DNA of 10,933 bases from Spirochaetaceae bacterium (GTDB lineage: Bacteria; Spirochaetota; Spirochaetia; SZUA-6; Bin103): positions 1 through 10,933 of the forward strand of contig JAPPKD010000227.1 in the NCBI GenBank assembly GCA_028820215.1, read 5' to 3'. The translations under genes were made by a program, and so were the position numbers. The notes below the pieces were generated by a model, which saw nothing but the letters and a program-made list of their open reading frames with translations, made no database searches and had not been told where the DNA came from. This document shows, piece after piece, positions 1 to 4,941 of the stretch (positions within the stretch are counted from its first letter, which is position 1; each line of letters opens with the position of its first letter).

Positions 1-56
1 TTGCTCGGCGCACTCCGCACCTCCTGGCGAAAGCCCATGCCGGGCGCAGCAATGAC

Positions 57-90
57 AACGGCTCCAGGGCAATGATACCCTGGAGCCGTT
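57..90. terminator. perfect 13-bp stem-loop, terminator-like
   Basis: Positions 57-69 (AACGGCTCCAGGG) are the exact reverse complement of 78-90 (CCCTGGAGCCGTT), with an 8-nt loop at 70-77. The stem is long and GC-rich, and it starts with AA and ends in TT. That is the shape of an intrinsic terminator, but there is no real T-run on either side (GTTCGC follows on the plus strand). It could end a transcript from either strand, or be the first hairpin of the structured leader that continues to 172. The pairing is seen directly; the role is inferred. Confidence 0.4.
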
Positions 91-91
91 C

Positions 92-180
92 GCTCGCGTG
101 ACGAGCAGGAAGCCCAACTAACACCGGCATGGTATGCCGGGGGCTCCTGGATCGTCAAGGGCGAACCAGGAGGGACAAGT
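92..180 (+). promoter_or_regulatory. structured leader with two mutually exclusive stems over a ribosome binding site
   Basis: Several stems can be read here. GCTCG 92-96 pairs with CGAGC 102-106 in a small hairpin. CAGGA 106-110 plus GCCC 112-115 pairs with GGGCTCCTG 141-149, with A111 bulged. That stem encloses a second perfect stem, CCGGCAT 124-130 with ATGCCGG 134-140. Alternatively, CTCCTGG 144-150 pairs with CCAGGAG 166-172, which covers the AGGAGG ribosome binding site (168-173) of the ORF at 181. The segment 144-149 cannot be in both stems at once, so the RNA has the layout of a translational on/off switch. I recognise no known riboswitch class. The base pairing is seen; a switching function is inference. 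Confidence 0.4.
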
Positions 181-435
181 ATGTCCGCCACCGCTACGAC
201 GGTCTCCGTCCGCGTTGTCGCCGAACGGCTACACTGGACCGAGGTCGGGGCCGAAGCCGACGAGACCGGGGTCGCCCCGGCGAGGAACATCCCGTGGCCA
301 TCCAACGCTCCGTGGCTATTCACCGAAGACGTAATTGATGAGCGCATCCTCCGGGTGTTTGGATACGGCATCCTCCGTGGACTCGGTCGCGGCCCCGACC
401 CTCGCCTGCCGGTCCTCGGCAATCGGGGGACCTAG
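181..435 (+). CDS. hypothetical small protein (84 aa) behind a structured leader
   Basis: The product is unknown. The ATG is preceded by AGGAGG with a 7-nt spacer, the best ribosome binding site on the plus strand in the first 2 kb. Most third codon positions are G or C, as in the established genes, which supports real coding. The protein has no signal peptide, membrane segment or motif I recognise. It holds a Trp/Pro-rich middle (around residues 39-46) and an Arg/Gly-rich C-terminus. It could be a complete small protein, the first part of a longer gene truncated by later events, or a leader peptide. No partner gene follows closely. The start is credible; the function is not known. Confidence 0.4.
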   Translation: MSATATTVSVRVVAERLHWTEVGAEADETGVAPARNIPWPSNAPWLFTEDVIDERILRVFGYGILRGLGRGPDPRLPVLGNRGT

Positions 436-899
436 GCCTCGCAGCCTACGGAGAGCGTGTCCGAATAGCCGTGAGGAGGAGCGGACTTCCGGCGGAGGCG
501 GGCACCCAAAATTAGGAGCGGTGCCCTTGGGTTGACCGGCGGCCACCGGCTCCACTCCTTCGGAAGCCGCTACCCCTTCTCGGCTGTTACGCCACCGGCG
601 GCATCATACCACGGCCGCCGCCCCGGTTCCCGGCCTGATTTTCAAACCGACCCGCTACCGGCAGCCGCTTCCGCTTGATACAACGGGTAGCGCGTGCTCC
701 ACCACGGGCTGCGGCCATACGTTGAGCGTAGCGGCCACCACAGGGCGACGCGTCGACGACGGCCGTTCGGTTCCACGGATTGCCATGCTTGACGAACCAC
801 TCTACATGCACAGGGCAACTATCAGCCGTTTGGTCAGCATGAACGGACCCCTGACATCTCCCACATGTCGCCGATCATGCCTCACGGCTTGATCCACTA
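436..899. other. 464-bp stretch with no convincing gene
   Basis: No frame here gives a protein I can identify. The longest alternatives lack a good ribosome binding site: a minus-strand 79-codon frame (316-555) and a minus-strand 74-codon frame starting with GTG at 811. The 74-codon frame is rich in Arg, Gly and Lys and could be a gene remnant, but nothing identifies it. One clear structure is the hairpin GGGCACC 500-506 with GGTGCCC 520-526 (13-nt loop). GC content drops towards the right edge, where the low-GC island begins. Confidence 0.5.
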
Positions 900-1082
900 G
901 TAGCGTCTATGTTCGTCCTCTGAAGCGCAAATAACGTCCGTGATAGATAACCGCCTGATGCTCAACTTTCTTTGCGAGGCCTTCCTCTGACCTCTGCCGC
1001 GTGCAGAGTCGTCGTCAAAAGGGTAGCGTGACGTCTGATGAGACTTACTATGACCTCTCTTCCTACGATAGCAGCCGATGTC

Positions 1083-1117
1083 CGGGGAGGGGCCAAAGTA
1101 TGTTCGACCCCTCCCCG
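1083..1117. other. 10-bp GC-rich stem-loop
   Basis: CGGGGAGGGG at 1083-1092 is the exact reverse complement of CCCCTCCCCG at 1108-1117, around a 15-nt loop. It is the strongest stem inside the low-GC island. No T-run follows on either strand, so it is a poor intrinsic terminator. It could be a structural element of a non-coding RNA, or end the minus-strand transcript by another route. The loop reads GTTCGA next to CCCC, which recalls a tRNA T-arm, but no acceptor or anticodon arms fit. Confidence 0.4.
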
Positions 1118-1124
1118 AGGCTTC

Positions 1125-1355
1125 TTACGATCTACCTTCGCCTGACCTCCGTTGAGTCGGAGGCCCCGAAGGACTGGTATCATATTCGTGACCCGTTTCC
1201 ACCTTTGTGCTTCTCCGCTCAGGTATAACCACCGGCATATATCGGAATCGATGAGACTTTGTATTGCTGTCTTCCCGACTCTCTGTCTTCGGAGTTTTCG
1301 GACGCTTGGTTTCCCTCAGTTCGACGGGAATCAATACGATCATATAGGCTTTCAT
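1125..1355 (-). CDS. possible small hypothetical protein (76 aa)
   Basis: The minus-strand ATG at 1355 follows a full AGGAGG (1362-1367) with a 6-nt spacer, a very strong start signal. The AGGAG lies in the 5-nt loop of a 6-bp hairpin (1357-1362 with 1368-1373). The product begins with a short hydrophobic run (MKAYMIVLIPVEL) and is then Lys/Arg/Ser/Thr-rich and probably disordered, with no recognised domain. A sigma70-like promoter about 330 bases upstream points the same way. It may be the 5' end of a decayed gene or a genuine small ORF on an exotic element. The start signals are seen; real translation is uncertain because the reading frame itself looks unremarkable. Confidence 0.27.
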   Translation of the reverse strand: MKAYMIVLIPVELRETKRPKTPKTESREDSNTKSHRFRYMPVVIPERRSTKVETGHEYDTSPSGPPTQRRSGEGRS

Positions 1356-1689
1356 TACGTACCTCCTGTACGTGAGTGTCCCGACAGGACTATGAGACCT
1401 CTGAATTCTCGGGCGCGCGTTGGCCAGATAGAGGTTGAAATCCTGTCTAATCGATATTTCTGTTGGTCTTGCGTCTATTCAAGGCTCGGCAACAGCGATA
1501 CGACTTGCTGGCGCCTTTGTGTCACGTCTCTATACCATGGCAACCTCCCTATTGAAACTCACTGTGTCGATCGGTCGACACGCGTACCAAAGCCTCGCAC
1601 AGATCTAGAAAACGAACGCGATTATGTCAGTCAGTATTCTGGAACGTCGGAACGATGTTGTACCGTTGTAGGACGTCTTGAATGGCGCC

Positions 1690-1718
1690 TTTATAGCACG
1701 TTGCGCGCCTCTTGTCAA
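1690..1718 (-). promoter_or_regulatory. near-consensus sigma70 promoter
   Basis: Read on the minus strand, TTGACA (1718-1713) is followed after exactly 17 bases by TATAAA (1695-1690). That is 6/6 and 5/6 matches to the sigma70 -35 and -10 hexamers with the optimal spacer. Transcription would begin near 1683 and run leftwards through the low-GC island, with a leader of about 330 bases before the start codon at 1355. The match stands out in such GC-rich surroundings. Activity is inferred. Confidence 0.45.
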
Positions 1719-1994
1719 GCCTTGCTGGCGACATGGCGAACAGACGACATGACAAGCCGCCTGGGTCCGCCCCGGTTTGGTGGACAGATGATCACTGAGG
1801 TTCTGGCCTCGGCGAAGGAACGGTTCTACCCGGCGAAGGCGGCAGGTCAAGCGTCGGAGCTCGGAGGCGAGGGTAAAGGGGTGAGTTGCGTGGGAGCCGG
1901 GCAGGCAAGGCAAATCATAGATGACCAGTGTTTGGTGGTCGTCGGCGCGTCCACCGGTTGACAGGCGCCCCGCATGGGGGACACTCACGGGAGG

Positions 1995-3587
1995 ATGCGC
2001 TTCTTCAACACCTCGGGTCCGGTGGTTGCCGCCGACCACTACTGCGTGCCGCCGCTCGAACGGATCGATCTGAGCGAGATCCTCTCCCTGATCGGCGACA
2101 AGCGCTACTTCGTGCTGCACGCACCCCGCCAGACCGGCAAGACCTCGGCACTGCTGGCGCTCCGCGACCTGCTGAACGGCGGCGCCCACGGCCGGTACCG
2201 CTGCGTCTACGTGAACGTGGAGGCCGGCCAGGCGGCACGCGAGAACCAGACCGAAGCGATGCGCGCCATCCTCAGCGAGCTGGAGATCGAGTCGGAGGCG
2301 ACGCTCAAGGATCCGTTGCCCGCCGACCTGTGGCCGGGACTGCTGGATCGAGTCGGCCCGACGGGTGTGCTCCGGCAGGTGCTGACGCGGTGGTCGCAGG
2401 CAGACCCCGTGCCACTGGTGCTGCTGATCGACGAGATCGACACGCTCATCGGCGACACGCTGATCGCCGTGCTGAGACAGTTGCGCGCCGGCTACCCTCA
2501 CCGCCCGCTCCGTTTTCCCCAAAGCGTCATTCTGTGCGGGGTACGCGACGTCCGCGACTACCGTATCCACTCCTCTACCGAGAACGCCATCGTCACCGGC
2601 GGCAGCGCCTTCAACATCAAGGCCGAGTCCCTGCGCATCGGGGACTTCCCCGAGGCCGAGGTGCGTGCTCTGCTCGGCCAGCACTCCGCCGACACCGGGC
2701 AGCCGTTCTCCGAGGACGCGCTGCAGGCGGTGTGGGAGCTGACCGCCGGCCAGCCGTGGCTAGCGAACGCTCTGGCCCAGCAAGCCTGCTTCCGGGACGA
2801 GGCCGGGCGAGACCGCCTCCAGGAGATCACCCGCGACGCGATCCATGCCGCCCGCGAGCAACTCATCCTGCGCCGCGAGACCCACCTCGAGCAGCTCACC
2901 GACAAGCTCTCGGAAGAGCGGGTACGGCGGGTGATGGGACCGGTGCTGAGCGGCGGCCAGGCGAACCCGGAGATGCGTCCCGACGACCTGCAATACGTGC
3001 GCGACCTGGGGCTGGTGGCGCGTGACGACCCGATCCGTGTCGCCAATCCGATCTACCGCGAGGTCATTCCGCGCGATCTCACATGGACGACCCAGGCCGG
3101 CTTCACACACGATCCCGCCTGGTATGTGGACGCGGACGGCGCCCTCAAGCTCGCCGAGCTGCTGGCCGAGTTCCAGCGATTCTTTCGGGAGCACTCCGAG
3201 CACTGGATCCAGCGGTTCCAGTACCGGGAGGCCGGCCCGCAGTTGCTGCTGCAGGCATTCCTGCAGCGCGTCGTCAACTCGGGCGGCCGGGTAGAGCGCG
3301 AGTACGGGCTGGGGCGGATGCGGACCGACCTGCTGATTCTCTGGCCGGCCGGCGCGCCCCCGGACCGCGCCCGCCGGATGGTGATCGAGTGCAAGCTGTT
3401 GCGCCGCAGCCTTGAGGAGACCATCCGCACCGGGCTGGAACAGACACGCTCTTACATGGACCGCTGCGCAGCCGGCGAAGGACACCTGGTAATCTTCGAC
3501 CGCACCACCGACAGGCCGTGGAGCGAGAAGCTCTTCCGCCGTACGGAACGCGCAGGGGGCATACCGATCACCGTATGGGGGATGTAG
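1995..3587 (+). CDS. P-loop ATPase with C-terminal PD-(D/E)XK nuclease-like domain (530 aa)
   Basis: This is a cytosolic two-domain protein. The N-terminal ATPase has a Walker A-type loop, HAPRQTGKT (residues 42-50, Ala where Gly is usual), and a Walker B, VLLIDE (142-147). The C-terminus holds the PD-(D/E)XK pattern: a Glu around 434-436, Asp 445 in RTDLLIL, then Glu465-x-Lys467 in IECK. All core nuclease residues are therefore present. The start MRFFNTSGP matches the usual N-terminus of this family as I remember it, so I prefer the ATG at 1995 over the one at 1974. Neither has a well-spaced ribosome binding site, since GGGAGG abuts the 1995 ATG. The family's substrate and function are not established to my knowledge; a role in DNA handling or defence is inference. 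It stands alone next to the low-GC island and converges on the next gene. Confidence 0.85.
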   Translation: MRFFNTSGPVVAADHYCVPPLERIDLSEILSLIGDKRYFVLHAPRQTGKTSALLALRDLLNGGAHGRYRCVYVNVEAGQAARENQTEAMRAILSELEIESEATLKDPLPADLWPGLLDRVGPTGVLRQVLTRWSQADPVPLVLLIDEIDTLIGDTLIAVLRQLRAGYPHRPLRFPQSVILCGVRDVRDYRIHSSTENAIVTGGSAFNIKAESLRIGDFPEAEVRALLGQHSADTGQPFSEDALQAVWELTAGQPWLANALAQQACFRDEAGRDRLQEITRDAIHAAREQLILRRETHLEQLTDKLSEERVRRVMGPVLSGGQANPEMRPDDLQYVRDLGLVARDDPIRVANPIYREVIPRDLTWTTQAGFTHDPAWYVDADGALKLAELLAEFQRFFREHSEHWIQRFQYREAGPQLLLQAFLQRVVNSGGRVEREYGLGRMRTDLLILWPAGAPPDRARRMVIECKLLRRSLEETIRTGLEQTRSYMDRCAAGEGHLVIFDRTTDRPWSEKLFRRTERAGGIPITVWGM

Positions 3588-3606
3588 AGAGCGGCCATCA
3601 GCTCTC
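3587..3606. terminator. 6-bp inverted repeat between convergent stop codons
   Basis: GAGAGC 3587-3592 pairs with GCTCTC 3601-3606 around an 8-nt loop. It spans the TAG of the ATPase gene (3585-3587) and the TGA of the isomerase gene (3600-3598), which converge only 10 bases apart. It could act as a weak bidirectional terminator, but it is short and has no T-run. Confidence 0.25.
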
Positions 3607-4428
3607 GGTGCAGCCCGCGTCCCCCATCAGGCCCCGGAGAGCCCGAGCCGCCCGCTTCATGCCTTCCGCCCCGTCGCCGAGGTGCGGCTCCAGGGCGAGG
3701 AACCCCCGGTATCCGGTGTCACGGAGCTTGCCGAGCAGCTCCAGTGCCTGCCCGTCACCGGCGCCGGCCACCGTCATCGCGCGGTCCGCGAGCCGCGTGT
3801 CCTTCACCTGCACGTGCGCCACGTACTGGCCGAGAAGCGGCCAGCCGCGGTCCACCGCGCGATCCACGCCGCTGTGGGGGAAGTTGCCGATGTCCCAGAC
3901 GAACCTGAGGCTCGGGCTGTCCACCCCCTGGAGCAGCGTGCGGCACCGCTCCGGAATGTCGCCCACCATGCCGGTCTCGTTCTCCATCACCAGCACGACG
4001 CCGCGGGCACCGGCAGCCTCCGCAAGTGCCGTCAGCCGCGAGAGGGACTCGTCGACGTGCTCGGCCTCCCGACCGGCCGGGGGTCGGAACGAGAAGATCC
4101 GCACCAGCTTCGTGTCCAGCCGCTCGGCCAGATCCAGGATGCGCCCCAGCTCGGCCAGAGTCGCCTCCAACGGCTCCGTGATCGGCGTCTTGCCGATACG
4201 GCTGCCGATGCAGCTCACCCCCACCGAGCGCTCCCGGCAGACCGCCGCCAGGCGCTCGACCTCCCGGTCACTGAGGTCGGCAGCCTTCTTGCCCCACGCG
4301 GTCCGCATCTCCAGGTAGCGGATGCCGAGCCCACCCAGGACGTCGAGTTGCGTATCGACATCGTCGTCCATCTCGTCCCCAAACGCGCTCAGCGCGAAGG
4401 ATGGACGCTCGGCCGTCTGCGTGGACAA
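3598..4428 (-). CDS. sugar phosphate isomerase/epimerase-like TIM-barrel protein (276 aa)
   Basis: This belongs to the xylose-isomerase-like TIM-barrel superfamily, whose members interconvert sugars or inositol derivatives using a divalent metal. The N-terminal segment FALSAFGDEM and the phrase GIRYLEMR are typical of one subgroup. Likely metal-binding residues appear in the expected order: Glu149 (VMEN), Asp179 (VWDIGNF), His205 (AHVQVKD) and Glu247 (LALEP). Length is normal. The start is the TTG at 4428, the last codon of the tandem repeat. The frame has TAG stops in every repeat just upstream and no ATG or GTG before the conserved region. There is no good ribosome binding site, so translation probably depends on coupling to the upstream gene. 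Substrate unknown; the neighbouring epimerase-type gene suggests sugar or sugar-acid catabolism. Confidence 0.85.
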   Translation of the reverse strand: MSTQTAERPSFALSAFGDEMDDDVDTQLDVLGGLGIRYLEMRTAWGKKAADLSDREVERLAAVCRERSVGVSCIGSRIGKTPITEPLEATLAELGRILDLAERLDTKLVRIFSFRPPAGREAEHVDESLSRLTALAEAAGARGVVLVMENETGMVGDIPERCRTLLQGVDSPSLRFVWDIGNFPHSGVDRAVDRGWPLLGQYVAHVQVKDTRLADRAMTVAGAGDGQALELLGKLRDTGYRGFLALEPHLGDGAEGMKRAARALRGLMGDAGCTES

Positions 4429-4500
4429 CGTCTACTCGGCCAACGTCTACTCGGCCAACGTCTACTCGGCCAACGTCTACTCGGCCAACGTCTACTCGGG
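4426..4500 (-). repeat. five tandem 15-bp repeats joining two genes
   Basis: On the minus strand the unit GCCGAGTAGACGTTG occurs five times end to end. The only difference is in the first copy, which begins with C instead of G. Each unit contains TAG-ACG-TTG in one frame. The first TAG (4494-4492) is the stop codon of the ribbon-helix-helix-like gene, and the last TTG (4428-4426) is the start codon of the isomerase gene. Because the unit is 15 bp, both genes stay in the same frame whatever the copy number. The array looks like slippage expansion of an original TAG-ACG-TTG junction. The other two minus-strand frames are open through it (VDVGR and SRRWP per unit). Confidence 0.97.
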
Positions 4501-4836
4501 AGGTGCCTCCACGTCCGCCGCGACACCGTTGCCGAGTCCGCGCAGCTCCTGCTTGATGGTCTCGATCCGGTCGAAGCCTTCCTGGATCTTGTCGAGCAGG
4601 TCGGCCGAGACCTTGATGCCTTCCTTGACCAGGTGCGCCACGGCCGCGCTGCGATCGGGGACGACCTCCGCGCGGACCATCTCGTCGACGCACTTGAGGC
4701 TGTCGTTGTCGAGTCGGACGGTCACCGTGTGGGCGCGCGAGTCGAGGGCGCCGGTAACGGCGTCTTTCGCGCCGGTGACGGCGGCGCTGGCGCCGGAAAC
4801 CACTTTCTCTACCTTGTTTTCCACTTTCCTGAGCAT
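4492..4836 (-). CDS. small ribbon-helix-helix-like protein (114 aa)
   Basis: Residues 37-75 read HTVTVRL, then a polar helix, a Pro-Asp-Arg-Ser turn and a second helix ending KEGIK. This is the strand-helix-helix layout of ribbon-helix-helix (CopG/MetJ-type) DNA-binding proteins. It is followed by a charged, probably coiled-coil helix (about 78-100). The first 30 residues are Lys/Val/Ala-rich and amphipathic, with a repeated AVTGA pattern, which is an unusual addition. The start at 4836 is set by AGGAGG six bases upstream; an in-frame ATG at 4920 would add a Gly/Arg/Pro-rich stretch that does not look like protein. The last residues (PE) and the stop codon lie inside the tandem repeat. Its position between two sugar-metabolism genes suggests a local regulator, but DNA binding is inferred from pattern only. 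Confidence 0.65.
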   Translation of the reverse strand: MLRKVENKVEKVVSGASAAVTGAKDAVTGALDSRAHTVTVRLDNDSLKCVDEMVRAEVVPDRSAAVAHLVKEGIKVSADLLDKIQEGFDRIETIKQELRGLGNGVAADVEAPPE

Positions 4837-4842
4837 GATCTC

Positions 4843-4848
4843 CCTCCT
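4843..4848 (-). promoter_or_regulatory. ribosome binding site AGGAGG deciding the 4836 start
   Basis: A full AGGAGG on the minus strand lies six bases before the ATG at 4836. It fixes the start of the ribbon-helix-helix-like gene against the longer frame that opens at 4920. Confidence 0.8.
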
Positions 4849-4941
4849 GGGATGGTTTCCCCTCCCCCGGCCTCCACCGGGAGTGCAACATACCGCCCCA
4901 CCGCCTGATGGGACAAGCACACCCCGACCCCGTCCTGCGGC

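Larger units (their letters stand above)
900..1745. other. low-GC island without a recognisable gene
   Basis: Hand counts give 29/60 G+C at 901-960, 28/60 at 1201-1260, 27/60 at 1441-1500 and 27/60 at 1621-1680, against 43/60 at 2221-2280 in the neighbouring ATPase gene. The composition change suggests foreign DNA or a non-coding RNA locus. Inside are a near-consensus sigma70 promoter on the minus strand (1690-1718), two well-formed minus-strand translation starts (1538 and 1355), a 10-bp GC stem-loop (1083-1117) and a plus-strand frame open from 1152 to 1961. No transposase, integrase, reverse transcriptase, rRNA or tRNA was recognised. The composition shift is seen; foreign origin is inferred. 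Confidence 0.55.

Noticed and set aside
587..811. Diversity-generating retroelement target or template in the Arg/Gly-rich minus-strand frame
   Set aside because: No reverse transcriptase, no adenine-rich template copy and no near-identical repeat pair are present in the window.
1093..1117. tRNA-like T-arm (GTTCGA followed by CCCC)
   Set aside because: No acceptor, D or anticodon arms can be fitted around it, and the stem is far too long for a T-arm.
1400..1610. Cluster of six-base palindromes (EcoRI, NcoI, SalI, MluI, BglII-type sites) suggesting cloning-vector sequence
   Set aside because: The number is about what chance predicts for this length, and the sites are not packed as in a polylinker.
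1605..2684. 359-codon minus-strand frame
   Set aside because: Most of it is antisense to the ATPase gene, where high GC removes stops. The translation has no recognisable motif and no start signal.
1928..3025. Long plus-strand frame over the ATPase gene
   Set aside because: It is the ATPase gene read one frame off; the translation is Arg/Pro/Ala-rich with no domain.
4426..4500. CRISPR array
   Set aside because: The repeats are 15 bp with no spacers between them, so this is a simple tandem repeat.
4268..4941. Continuation of the epimerase frame to 4268, including VDVGR repeats
   Set aside because: After about 5087 the translation becomes Arg/Gly-rich and runs through two other genes. It is out of frame with the conserved C-terminus, which continues in the next frame to 4942.
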